Assembly: GCA_963457665.1 (NCBI GenBank)
Contig: OY735207.1
Span: forward strand, 60,574,844 to 60,638,843
Direction of reading: 5' to 3'
DNA length: 64,000 nt
DNA from: Thysanoteuthis rhombus
Lineage: Eukaryota > Mollusca > Cephalopoda > Oegopsida > Thysanoteuthidae
The first letter of the stretch is position 1; each line of letters begins with the position of its first letter. Positions 47,016 through 57,860 of this stretch are shown piece by piece. The notes under the pieces were generated by a model, which had not been told where the DNA came from, made no database searches, and was given only the letters and a program-made list of their open reading frames with translations. The translations under genes were made by a program, and so were the position numbers.

Positions 47016-47473
47016 GTGGCTACTTGAGCTCACCTGTTGCGACTATTTTCTTATCATTCGAATTCAAAGTTGTACTTCTCCTGAACTGGTTGCCTCCCAA
47101 GGCAGGAGGGCCCAGTCTGCCTGGCTAGGTGGGGGAGGGAGATAGACAGATGGATTGAAAAGGGGAGAAAAGTTTGTTTTTTTTTTATGGAAGGGAACAG
47201 ACACTCTTGGGGGGGGGGTTAATTCGTGGCTGGGTGTGCCTCTCAAAGTAGCTTCCTTGAGAACTTGGCCAAATATGCCTTTTTTTAGCGCAAAAAGCAG
47301 GGGGGTAATTATACGTAGATATTTGGGCCACGAGAGAATTAGACGAATTTTTTCTCATTGTCTTGAACAATTTAGAATGTTTGCATAGCGGAAACCGATC
47401 CGAAATATGTTGTAGCGGAAAATCGGTTATCTGTTTTTGAAAACAAATAAAAAAAACCAAAAAGTGAAGAAAA

Positions 47474-47476
47474 AGC

Positions 47477-47526
<50 letters not shown>

Positions 47527-47565
47527 GATGAGAGAGGGATTAGAGAGAGAGAGAGAGAGGGGGGA
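47474..47565. repeat. (GA)n microsatellite
   Basis: A pure GA run of about 45 bases, an ATGATGATG interruption and a second shorter GA run ending in GGGGGG. The Ser-Leu frames on the minus strand are artefacts. Confidence 0.95.
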
Positions 47566-47734
47566 GAAGGGATATATATGAATGGAAGAAGAGAAAGCTC
47601 AATTTGGTGAAAATAATAAGAAAGCATTTGGTAGAAGACATTGAAGGCAAAGTGAGATTAGGAAAGAAAAGAGCAACTAAAGAGAGGGAGAGACCAGGAA
47701 ACGTAGCAGAAACAAAAACAACATCAGCAACAAC

Positions 47735-47788
47735 AACAACAACAACAACAATAATAATAATGATAATAATAATAATAATAATAATGAT
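47735..47788. repeat. (ACA)n-(ATA)n trinucleotide repeat
   Basis: About seven ACA units pass into about ten ATA units with TGATA interruptions. It ends ten bases before the recognisable start of the REL-endonuclease LINE fragment. Confidence 0.9.
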
Positions 47789-47796
47789 CATGGATA

Positions 47797-48570
47797 TGGC
47801 TACAAAAAGGAGACCTAAAGAGAGAAACAGAATCTCTCATCATAGCAGCCCAAAAGAAATGCATCAGGACAAACTAAAACGAGGTGAAAATCAACAGAAA
47901 ACAAGACAAACAGCAAGTGTCGCCAATGTGGGGAAAGAGATGAAACTGTAAACCACACAACCAGTGAATGTAGACAATTAGCCCAAAAGGAGTATAAACA
48001 CAGACACGATAGAGTAGCATCAGTGATACACTGGGAACTGAGCAAACGAATGGAATTCAGTCATGCAGACAAGTGGTAACAGCACAAACTAAAGACAGCC
48101 CTAGAAAGAGGAGCAATGAATTACTCTGGGACTTTGATATCCAAACTGACCGTCCCATCCACACGAGAAGACCAGACCTGATAATCGTGGACAAGGAAAG
48201 GGAAACCTGCCAAATGATAGATGCTATCGTGTCTGCGGATATCAGAGTAAATACGAAAGAGAATGAAAAACCAGGGAAATACTAGGACGTGGCAAAGGGA
48301 ACTAAAGAAGGTGTGGAACATGATAGTCAGGGTAGTGCCAGTAATAGACGTTGCACTCGTAACAGTACCAAAGGCATTGTAAACAAGATTGGAGGAACCA
48401 TGGGTAAGCTGAAGGATTGAGACAAAAGAGACCACAACACTCAGTCCCCTGCAGTGTTGTGGTCTGTATTGTCTCAATACCGAAAAAGCACTGGAAATGA
48501 AACTTACGACTCCAGCTGGTAGCAATGGTCTAAAAATCACCGTAGATGCAGTACAAACCACAGCAATGCT
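47797..48570 (+). mobile_element. REL-endonuclease LINE, C-terminal fragment 2
   Basis: Successive frames encode WLQKGDLKRETESLIIAAQK, then a zinc-knuckle-like stretch CRQCGERDETVNHTTSEC (CxxC...H...C), and QKEYKHRHDRVAS with HADKW. These are followed by LLWDFDIQTDR, RRPDLIIVDK, and RELKKVWNMIVRVVPVIDVA. Order and spacing match the C-terminus of LINEs with a restriction-like endonuclease. RPD and the downstream D/K residues are the expected PD-(D/E)xK core. At least three frameshifts or stops break it (for example the stop after ADKW at about 48077), so it is dead. The reverse transcriptase region is absent: a 5'-truncated copy. The part after 48380 is too decayed to read reliably. Confidence 0.75.
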
Positions 48571-48599
48571 GTGATAGTTGCGAGTGATATCAGAGGAAG

Positions 48600-48785
48600 G
48601 TTGGAGGCATGGGATGACTCAATGTTACTCAGTCTTCAGCGATGACCATCAGGCAACTGGTGTGAAATCATAAGCTACAGCACTGGGAGAGTGTGAAAAG
48701 TTGAGCTGGAGACTCCAAGAGACTTGCTGTCATTCAGTTTCGAGCGGTGATCACCAGGCAACTGGTATATGAAATAAAAAAAAAT
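48600..48785 (+). repeat. Short duplicated tail of the REL-endonuclease LINE
   Basis: Two copies of a block with CAGTCTTCAGCGATGACCATC/CAGTTTCGAGCGGTGATCACC and AGGCAACTGGT lie at about 48631-48662 and 48733-48764. The second is preceded by GACTTGCTGTCATTCAG, as in LINE fragment 1. This is probably decayed 3' sequence of that LINE. Confidence 0.5.
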
Positions 48786-48869
48786 AATAATCTATATGAT
48801 GAGCTTATATGCAACTCCTTCAGTTCATTTGTCTGTTTGTTTGCGCTCAAGTGGGACGATCCCTATGGT

Positions 48870-48985
48870 TGATTTAATTTCTCATTATGACATAACAATA
48901 AAAACTACGTCATAGAGACTCTTGAGACTTTATATTTAATCAGTACTCATTGAAACAGCTTGAGATGAGTTGAGACTCGAAAAAA
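48870..48985 (-). repeat. Dispersed repeat family C, copy 2
   Basis: The reverse complement matches 38555-38660 over CTCATCTCAAGCTGTTTCAATG, AAAGTCTCAAGAG and ATGACGTAGTTTTTATTGTTATGTCATA. It lies about 35 bases from family B copy 3, in the same relative orientation. Confidence 0.65.
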
Positions 48986-49019
48986 AAAAAAAATTAAAAT
49001 TAGAACACTTGAATCTTTA

Positions 49020-49300
49020 GAAATAATTTACCTCAGGAAATAGCTTTACGCTCCTTAATCCGTTTATTAATAGTCCCGTTATTTTTATCGGTATATAACA
49101 ATGATAAAAAAAAAATAATGAAAAGTCCTTGAAATATAATTTGTTCAATGTGTGACGAAAAGATGATAATGACATCACAGTCAATAATTGAACAACTGTT
49201 GCGTCAAAATTTGAAGTCATGTGAAAAAATTCGATCAAACAATTATAATTCTATTCATGACATCACTGGCGTTTCCACGGGAAAACATCTAAAATAGAGC
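49020..49300 (-). repeat. Dispersed repeat family B, copy 3
   Basis: The reverse complement reads GATGTTTTCCCGTGGAAACGCC, AGTGATGTCATGAATAGAATTATAATT and ACAGTTGTTCAATTATTGACTGTGATG, matching the copies at 21517-21760 and 37285-37460. Confidence 0.7.
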
Positions 49301-49366
49301 AAAAACATCTAGAAATATCTAGATTCTGGAAAATCTAGATGTTATTAATAACCCCACCAGAACCCT

Positions 49367-49369
<3 letters not shown>

Positions 49370-49428
<59 letters not shown>
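49370..49428. repeat. (CA)n microsatellite
   Basis: About 58 bases of uninterrupted CA. 49429-50030 is unique sequence with no gene seen. Confidence 0.97.
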
Positions 49429-49433
<5 letters not shown>

Positions 49434-50099
49434 AAAGGTCAAAATATTTTTTTTAATTATGAAAATAAGATTTTCCAGAATGTGTTAAGTGGAGAGTTTT
49501 TTTTCGACTTTATTTTTATATGAAACAATTATGACGGACGACAATGACGATAACCAGACCCAAACCAAGTGACGTCATGCCACAAATAACCGTGACACAG
49601 TGACGTAGGCAAAAGCAGTTGACGAATTCATTCCCACTTCACGCCCAACTCAGGTTTTGTTAATCCCATTTTACAGGAACTATTAATAGAGGAGTTGAAA
49701 CGGGACACGGGGTTTCAGAAGGATATCATATGGAAAGATGAATTCTGTTTTGTTAACCATTTAGATTTTAATGAAGCAAGGGAGTTTGAGCCTAGCCCAG
49801 CCAAGCATCTGATGCCTAATTTTGCATATTTTGGATATTATTTCACTCGATGGTTTCGTTTTCACTAAATACAACCGAGTGATGTTCAGAATAGCCACAA
49901 AACCATACGCGAATAATTTGCTTCAAAGGCCTGCAGCACGAAAGATTTAGAACAGAGAAAAAAAGCTGAGAAAAAAAGGAAAATTAAATTTATTAATTAA
50001 ATTAAGATAAATTAGATTATAAGCTTATGAAGACGAGAGAAAAGAAGAGTGAGAATGAGGAAAGAAAGAAGGTGTGAAAAAGGAGAACGAAATGAAGGA

Positions 50100-50690
50100 G
50101 AAAGGGAGTGGAACTTCATGAAAGTGAAAATAAGATAAAGGAAAAGATGAAGAAAAGAATGAAGGAAAAGATGTATCTTTTAAGAGTGAAAAAATATTGA
50201 AGTAAAGAAGCAGGTGAGAGAAAAAAGGAAAAGATAAAAGGAGAGCCTGCGACCTTTGCAGGTGAGAAAAAGATGGAAGAAAAGATAAAAGAAATGACGG
50301 CGACTTTTACAGGTGAGAAAAAAGATGAAAAAATGAAGAAAGGAAGGGAGTAGTGGCTTATGAAAGTAGCAAAAAAACAAAAACAAAACAAACAAAAACA
50401 ACAAACAAAAAGATAAAGTGAAAGTAATTACGGCTTTTGAAGGCGACAGACAGAAAAAACAACAAAATTACGAGAAAAGAATCCCAGCTTTTGAAGATGA
50501 GGAGAGAAAGAAAAAAAAAAAAAAGAAGGAAGTCACAGCTTATGAAAGCGAAAAAAAAAGAAACAAGATTTTCTCGTCTTTTTTTAATTCGAAGGTGAGA
50601 AAAACATGAAGGAAAAGAAAAAAAAAAGGGTAGGGTGGTGTGGCTTATGAAGGTGATAAAAAAAGAAGAGGAAGAAGAAGCTGACAAAGA
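50100..50690 (+). repeat. Decayed purine-rich minisatellite, period about 50-65
   Basis: A core GGCTTTTGAAGGTGAGAAAAA (variants CGACCTTTGCAGGTGAGAAA, GCGACTTTTACAGGTGAGAA, GTGGCTTATGAAAGTAG, ACGGCTTTTGAAGGCGA, CAGCTTATGAAAGCGAA, TGGCTTATGAAGGTGAT) recurs about ten times. The variable spacers are rich in GAAAAG and GATAAA. The minus-strand frames of 74-120 codons (Phe/Leu/Ser runs) are artefacts. Confidence 0.75.
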
Positions 50691-51296
50691 CGATAAAGAT
50701 GAGATAAAAGGAGAAAACAAAGAATGATCATGGATAAAGGGAAGGAAACTTGACGAATATCACGAAGAAAATTAGCAGACAACTGAATAAAAGCCCCCCC
50801 CCCCTCAGAAAAACCAACCCAAAAAGAGATCATCGGAAGAAACGGAAATCTTCGAAAAGAAGGTGCAAATGCTTGACAGAAGAACATTAGACATGATTTA
50901 GCCGTGAAACTGATGACAAGATATATCTGACGCAGGAAAAAGAAGGGAGCGCAGAATCATCAAAATCTAGGGTTACTTAGTTTGGCTTTCATGGTACGAC
51001 CATTTGGAAAAAAAGTATTTTTCTTTTCTCCTATTTCCTTCTTCTTATCACTTAGCTTCAACTTTTGGCATTGATTGATTATCCCTCGAATAAAAATGGC
51101 CATCTCACTTTCATTTATGTATTTATTTATTTATTCATCTATTTATCTATTTATTTCTATCCTTCTTGAAGTTGCCCACGCTTTATCAATAATGATCCAC
51201 AATTTACAGCCAGTATAACTCTCCTTTAACTAGGAAGCATTCATAGAGCGCAGATCCCTGTCAAGTCCATTGTCAGTGAAAACGGAACGAAAATCA

Positions 51297-51350
<54 letters not shown>
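51297..51350. repeat. (AT)n-(GT)n microsatellite
   Basis: About 40 bases of AT followed by a short GT run. 50741-51296 holds a C10 run near 50796, ATTT-biased sequence at 51115-51165 and no gene. Confidence 0.95.
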
Positions 51351-51353
<3 letters not shown>

Positions 51354-51374
51354 CAGAAGAGAGAAATGTATGAA

Positions 51375-51825
51375 TTTCCTTCATCAACTCCCATATTTAA
51401 TCAATATTTCCTTAGCACTTCCACAAAATATCATTAAGATACATTGAGAGCTTTTAGAGATATTTTGTGGATAAACGTAATTGAAAACATAAAAGTACAA
51501 AAAATCGAAATAAAAACCCCCGCCCTAGATCCGCTCCCAAATTTGATCAATTCTTCCTAAGCTCATTGCTCAAGTTAAAAATCTAGATCATTAAGATTCA
51601 TTGGGAACTTTTTGAAGATATTGTGCTAGGATGCTGAGGGTGTAAGAAGATCCAGAAGATTTGATCAATTCTCCCTCATGCCCTTCCTTCCACAAAACGT
51701 CACTGAATTTCATTCAATGCCTTTGGAGATATTGTGTGGATCTGACAGACAGATGTAAAGACAGGCAGACAGGCACGAGTGAATAGATATACCTCTTCTA
51801 CCTTCGTTAGCAGAGGTAATTATGG
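51375..51825 (+). repeat. Three-module repeat ending in GACAGACA and a hairpin
   Basis: Three modules of about 110-130 bases each carry TTNATCAAT(A/T)(T/C)T...CATTNA(G/T)AT(T/A)CATTNNNN(A/G)CTTTT(A/T)GA(G/A)ATATTGTG (around 51400-51475, 51540-51630 and 51660-51745). They are followed by a CAGACAG tract. The end ACCTCTTCTACCTTCGTTAGCAGAGGTAAT (51790-51819) has ACCTCT paired with AGAGGT. This layout is a common invertebrate interspersed repeat. Its class is not established from this sequence. Confidence 0.6.
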
Positions 51826-52064
51826 ATAGCAATTTCCTCTTCTCGTTGCCAACGAATGGAAAGTCTATGGGTTGGTTTTTTCATCTGACAGAATTTACGA
51901 CACCCTCCAGCTTTGTTTTGCACAGTAAACGGAAACTGTCAGTTTATTTTACCAGAATTAACAGAACGATTATATTTTTGTTTATGGATGATCACATTTG
52001 ACACGTTTCCGCTCAATGACAGCTTACAATCTACAATATGTATTAGCATGGAAGTCCACGTGGA

Positions 52065-52140
52065 GTGCGGGGTAATCCCCTTCCCCGGGATCAAGCCTTC
52101 TCACCTAGGGCGAGGAAATAAAAAGTTGGAATCTTATCTA
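52065..52140 (+). repeat. Dispersed repeat family D, copy 2
   Basis: GGTAATCCCCTTCCCCGGGATCAAGCCTTCTCACC, GGGCGAGG and AGTTGGAATCTTAT match 5505-5578 in the same order. Confidence 0.6.
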
Positions 52141-52469
52141 TATCATAAAGTACTGACGTATGCATATATATTTGTACAGTAGGATGTCGAAAACTACGCA
52201 TCACAGAAGAGAAACAGGGCATGTCCGAAATCAACACGTATCTTAAGGTCGAATTTTGCAAAACAAAAGTCAATTTCTTAAGTGTCTGCGTTCGCGCAGT
52301 CTGAATGCTTTTCTGAGCGAGGTTGCGAACTGATCTTCCTGGGTTTGCTCGGGGGTATGGTGTGATCCAATTGGTGAAGGGAGGATGTACCTTCTCTTTT
52401 CCTTTGATGTCATGGAATCACAATAAAATATAGTTTGCTTACCAGTGTTAATAGTTTTAGAGTTTTTTT

Positions 52470-53825
52470 TCACCCTGGCAACGGTGGACACCCAAGGAAT
52501 CTAGCCATCCTATCCAACTTATGCCTCAAACAGATTCGAGTCCCAGAAGATTGGAACATTGCAATACTAATGCTACTATACAGAATGGAAAACCCGAAGG
52601 ATCTAAACAATTACAGGTCAATACTCTCCTGTATCTACAAACTTTCTACCCGTGATCATGAATCGAATGATCAAAACTTTGATGGAAACCAACCACGGGA
52701 ACTGACAGGATTTAGGAGAAGCTACTCGACCTTTGATCATCTCCATTCAGTAAGTCGACTAAACGAGAAAGCAGCCGAATACGAAATCCCACTGGTAATA
52801 ACATTTTTTGAATTTAAGAAGGCCTTCCACTCAGTGGAACTCCCCAGGGTCATTGATTCTATCTCACAAAGAGGCTCACAGCCCGTAGATGTCTGAGTCT
52901 TACAACATAAGCATCGACATAGCAGCCCCTTCATTAGGCCGCATTAAGACTCTGAACCCTTTCAACAAGGCCATATCAGCTCACGCAAACTCTTCACAGC
53001 CTTCCTCGGGATGATCTTCCAAAACTTACAACGGGAAAACAGAGAATGTACAGCAAATAAATGTGACCTCAGATTTACCGACGACATCGTCCTTTTTGTG
53101 GAGAACATTCACAACCCCCAAAGAACGCTAGACGAATCAAATGAAGAGAGCAAGGAATGATGCCTCCTCATGAACTTCATTAAAACAAATGACATGTACA
53201 ACAAACACGTAGCAAGACAATAACACGATCAGAATAAAAAACGCTGAGCTGAAGAAAACAGACCACTACATCTACCTAGGACATTCATCTAGAACAGCGA
53301 ATCTCCATGAGATCCTCAAAAGAAGAAATCAAACAAATGATCAGTCTAGGTTTTCGGTAGGACAATCTTCAAAAACTAGAAAATCACATTAACCTAAAAA
53401 AGAGGGATATACAACCAATGTATCCTCCTGATAGTCGACTGTGGTGCTGAAAAAAAACTAGACCAAAAGGTAAAAATGAGAACCATGCAAGGTGCACATG
53501 ACCGAATCATACTGGACATCATATGAAGAGATCACAAGATAGCACAGTATATAAGAGAAAAAAAAAACAGGAGTCCGAGATACGGAACCATTAGAGAACT
53601 CAAATGTCTATCATGTTGCGAAAATGTCTGACAATTGCTGGACAACACAACTCACAACATGAAATCCGAGAGATCATATACGAAACTGGCTGGAAAATAT
53701 GAAATGATGTTATGAATCAAACAAGTTCAGAAATGATTAGTTCTGACCATGTCAGAGAAGTCTGGCGAATCCTGTGAAGGTCCATGTCTGACGATGGACG
53801 CTAAAAGGCTGATGTCCCTTTATAT
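52470..53825 (+). mobile_element. RTE-type LINE relic with reverse transcriptase
   Basis: An open piece at 52435-52896 encodes the N-terminal half of an RTE-clade reverse transcriptase: PEDWNIAILMLLYR, ENPKDLNNYRSI, NQPRELTGFRRSYSTFDHLH and FFEFKKAFHSVE (the catalytic-loop region normally FxDxxKAFD, so Asp is lost here). Further on, broken frames give RFTDDIVLFVEN, where the family has F-A-D-D, then HYIYLG, VKMRTMQGAHDRIIL and the 3' end GGACGCTAAAAGGCTGATG at 53797-53815. It is 5'-truncated, with several stops and frameshifts and a deletion around 52640-52680. No expanded tail is present; only one ATG unit remains. Confidence 0.85.
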
Positions 53826-54545
53826 AAAAAGACCGTCTTACCATTGAAAAACATATATCCGAACGTGCCCTTTCTGCCCCCTACACCTTGGAAGTATATC
53901 CTTTTGTACTCCATCCCCCAAAATATATCCTCTTGCCCCACCTCCCCAACAGGAAAGGGGCAGCAGACGCCCACGTGTATTAGTCTCTTTATTGGCCGTC
54001 AATAGGTAATAGTATATATCAGCTTTCGTAGCTGCCGCTAGATTTATGATGAGGTAAGAAGAGTCAATTCTAGATATGTGCAACCCAATAAAATTTTTCT
54101 GTCATTGGCATGTGTTGATGTTTAAAAAAAAATAGCTTCACGTAGTAAGTGTATCAGTTCCATTAGACTATAGCAAATCCGTATAGAGTAGCGCACAATT
54201 AATCATCTCCTAAGTAAACATGACTCTGCTTGTATTACAGTAAAGTCTCGTTGTAACGGTGTTCATGCCTTCTACCGAGCAAATTGAAAAAGATGGATTA
54301 TTCTCTTGCCGTATCGTTCAATTTTGCACAATGTTAAAGAAATCTTCAAAGTGTTCACTTTATTGCTTGTGCATTCGGTCAAAAGTAGGGAGGCATTTGT
54401 AAATCCGATGAAAAACTTTTTGAGTTGCGAAAACGTGATTATTTTTGCTACTATATACCTTCATCTAAATTGTTGTTGCTTTTTATCGCAGCTAAAATCT
54501 GGCGCGGTAATCTTCAGCGAGTAAATCAAGAGTGCAGATCGGAAC
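53826..54545. other. Unique sequence, no recognised gene
   Basis: AT-rich with no simple repeats of note. The 81-codon minus-strand frame at 53838-54083 and the 72-codon plus frame at 54306-54524 have no family resemblance. Confidence 0.55.
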
Positions 54546-54549
54546 AAAG

Positions 54550-54645
54550 AAGTTCCCAGTGAAAATCGAACTCACAACTGTGTACACCGGAAGGTGGCTC
54601 GCTTGACGTGCAATCGTTCTTACCACCTAAACTAATGGAACTTAA
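54550..54645 (-). mobile_element. tRNA-like sequence (SINE head or tRNA pseudogene)
   Basis: On the minus strand, TTAGTTTAGGTGGTAAGAA (complement of 54618-54636) acts as box A and GTGAGTTCGATTTTCAC (complement of 54559-54575) as a good box B. The arms do not fold into a complete cloverleaf. Only one copy was noticed in the window. Confidence 0.5.
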
Positions 54646-55739
54646 CGGCAGCAGTCAATCCAAATCAGGCCCTTAAGCTCATTGCCTACCCACAATCTCC
54701 TCTGCACCATTTTTTGTTATCATCTGGTAGCTCAGTTTAATATACGTTCATTTTTATTCACTTTAATTGATTAGGTATTACAAATCATTTTCAATAATGT
54801 TAGCTACTATTTACCTTCATCTTAATTGTTGTTAGCTCTCTTTCTTCGTAACTGAACTCTAATCTAAACTCTATAAAGCTGGGTAATTTTCGATGCTGAA
54901 TAAATAAATTAACTACGTGGGTAGGAATGAAGAATAAATTCCAAGTAGGATTAATCTAAGTTGAAGGTAAATAGTAGCAAAAATTAATAATAATGATTTG
55001 CAATACTTCATCTACTAAAACAAATGAAAATAAAATTAAGAACCGTGTTCCACACCTACTTGAATAAGCAAACATCGGCCAGTCTCAGGAGACTTATCTT
55101 TCTTTTCTTGTGATGCTAAACTATGAAATCGCCAAATTATTGTAACCCCATTAGGTAAAAGAAGCCTTCAAAGCTGATATCCTCTCTCGACAACGTCCCT
55201 TTTCCGCCATGGTGGTCCGTTCAGTTGAAGTGCCACTCATCAAAAGTCGACCACCGAACGTCTGGTAAAGGATGGTTCCTGACTGGGTGCCTGACAAGCA
55301 CCCATCCCAGATACTTTAATAGTAACATGTGGATCACTAGAACCTATATTTACTTACAGCTTCCTCTTTTGTAGAATGTTACAACCGACCCCGGCTAAGG
55401 AACAGGGGAAGTTTTTGAAGCATTTCAATCTGGGGATTCAGAAAATCTTAAAAGTGCACTCAAATGCAAAATGTCTCAACCAGAGAATAAAATGAAAATT
55501 GAACTTGATTTGGTTTTTTTTCCTCCTAAACGGAGAGTTCTAAATAAAGTTCCAAAAACATTATCATCAGTAGTTCGAATGGGAACGTAATTCTACGGCA
55601 ACTTTCACAACTTCCATTTTGTGTTTTTGTCTTATTCTGAGGAAGCTATAACCAGCAAAACATGTCTATAAATAATCGATTTTACAAACGTGTTTTTCAA
55701 CATTATGTCAATTATTTATATCATCCTGTTATATATCAT
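54646..55739. other. Unique sequence, no recognised gene
   Basis: 55080-55350 is a GC-richer patch that contains no open frame of note. The remainder is AT-rich. Confidence 0.5.
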
Positions 55740-56030
55740 ATGAAAATACTGATTATATATAAATAAACATATATATATGCTTGTTTGTGTATGTGTGTTT
55801 ATACATGCGCATGTGTATATATATATATGTGTGTGCGTGAGTGTATATAGGTGTGCATATATATGTGTTTATGTGTTCATATGTATGTGCATACATATGT
55901 GCATATATATGTGTGTGTATATATTTATATATATGTGTATATATATACATATTAAAGCATGTATATATGTATATGTGTGCGTTTGTATGTATATGAGTCT
56001 ATATATAATATATATGTATGCTAGTGCGTA
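55740..56030. repeat. Cryptically simple AT/GT/CATA region
   Basis: Nearly 300 bases of mixed ATAT, GTGT, ATGT and CATA without a single repeat unit; the Val-Cys and Thr-His frames over it on both strands are artefacts. Confidence 0.85.
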
Positions 56031-56419
56031 GTGCTATCATACGTAGAAATATATCGTACATCAGAAAGAAAAACGTGAAAATATCATTTTTCTTTTTCCG
56101 TGTATTACGTAACAGCTGTGCAAGACTGTCTCGCGAACGGAAGTGAGAACATCTTCTCCCGGTTCCCTATTTCCGGCATTTGCATGATTTACTCGTCGAC
56201 CTCGTGGGAAAAGCCCACCCAAAGCCCCCCTTGGAGGCGGTACCCAATTTTTAAAAAAAAGTTACGTTTTACAACTAATTGTTAATGACAATTGCAAATG
56301 TCAGGAATTTGACTCAGATCAGCACTCAACTTCTGGCCAACTGAACTGAGCAGGTCATCTGTTAATAGATTGAAAATCCAATGATCGCATGAAATGGAAA
56401 CGTGTTGTAACATTTGTAC

Positions 56420-56599
56420 CAGAGGCGTAACACAAGGGAGTGGCAGTCTCCCCTTCGAGTAGGTGAAAAGGGGTGCGAAACTTTCTCTAGCCTGTAATGA
56501 TTGTTATTTTATAATCACACCCTCATCCCTTGGATATTGCACAACATCCCACGAGGTGGTCTTTGCTTCCGGGTACTGATAACCTTTGCTACGCCACAG
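56420..56599. mobile_element. Possible small MITE, 180 bases
   Basis: The left end CAGAGGCGTAAC (56420-56431) and the inverted right end CTGTGGCGTAGC (complement of 56588-56599) agree at 9 of 12 bases. They resemble CAG-(G/A)GGCGTAGC ends of known non-autonomous DNA elements. The flanking 8-mers ATTTGTAC and AGTGTTAC agree only partly, so the target duplication is unproven. Confidence 0.4.
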
Positions 56600-56994
56600 A
56601 GTGTTACATATAGATACGAGCATATTCAAACAGTTATATAGTCATCGTATTCACATATTATGATAAACCGAGGGATTCTGTCTGTTCATCTCTCTCTCGC
56701 TCCCTTCTCCTCTTGCTATCTATGTTTCTATGTATTTATTTATCTATATTTCTTTTTGTATATATTCTGATGTGAATGATACGAAGTTTTGTTTATAATA
56801 AAAACGTTCAATATTCTTAATTGAATAGAGCTAGTTTAATGAATACGGAATAATGAGATGAAGTCGTAAAAATCGAGCAGAAGCGTGAAACAAATCTGTA
56901 GTGAGGATCCCATAAGTATGTACACACACATACACACAGAACCATACACACATATAAGTGGACTACTTGAGCTACCGATTGCTCTCCAAAAACC

Positions 56995-57088
<94 letters not shown>
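56995..57088. repeat. (AT)n-(GA)n microsatellite
   Basis: A short AT run followed by about 75 bases of uninterrupted GA. Frames of 72-91 codons on both strands are artefacts. 56600-56994 and 57089-57411 hold no recognisable gene. Confidence 0.97.
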
Positions 57089-57411
57089 AAAGAGCGAGTC
57101 TGAAAACACATTTTTCAAAGATTTCTGTAGATATAAACAATCTGGGGGTGGTTGGGTGATAGGTTTCCCGTTGTAACCGCAAGTTTTCTTCGTGAGATGC
57201 TTTCAAGGAATATACGAGAAACAACGAATAAAAGAAAACACGCACACATTACAAGAAACGAAAAAACGATACCATTTCTTCGCTTTCATAAGTTGAACCG
57301 TGTCTTCTCTTTGATTATAAGGTCGTTAATCCACGCCTAGTTTAATGATGAGCAGATAGAATTAAAAGGAAAATAACGTTTTGAAACAGAACAAAGTATA
57401 AGAAAAAAAAA

Positions 57412-57860
57412 AGACAGGTCTGGCTAGTCACAGTAGAAACAGTCACACGACCAACCTCCTTTGGCAGCATACCATGTTAGCAGTGATCAATCAAAACATC
57501 GGAAGAATGAATGAGTTACTCCTCGCTTTTGTCGGACAGTGATCACTAAAAAGTCTGAATTTTCAAAAAACAAGTGCACAAACCAGAGATCAATTTAGCA
57601 TGGACTTACATTGTAAACTGGACACCCCCTCACACACACACACGAAAAAAAGTATTCCGGTGGAATTAAGAAAATGTTTTTGTTGACATGATAAAGCGTA
57701 AATGTTGAAAATTTCAGCCTTGTAGTTCCATTGATGCTCTAAGTACACAAGATACATGCATAGCCAGCCAGCCAGCCAGCCAGTTAACTCGAAAATTAAG
57801 AAAAACCTATTTTAACTATTTTGGTGATAATTTGATGACAGTTTTTATTGACAGTTTCAA
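57412..57860 (+). repeat. Dispersed repeat family R, copy 2
   Basis: GACAGGTCTGGCTAGTCACAG, TTTGGCAGCATACC, GTCGGACAGTGATCACTAAAAA, TTTAGCATGGACTTACATTG, GTAGTTCCATTGATGC, five CCAG units and TGACAGTTTTTATTGACAG match copy 1 (3731-4160) and copy 5 (63190-63605). Confidence 0.75.

Noticed and set aside
50116..50720. Hydrophobic minus-strand frames resembling membrane proteins
   Set aside because: The Phe/Leu/Ser richness comes from the purine-rich minisatellite read on the opposite strand.
52300..52896. A host gene at the 153-codon frame
   Set aside because: The translation from about residue 18 on is an RTE reverse transcriptase with a damaged active-site region, so it is a LINE relic.
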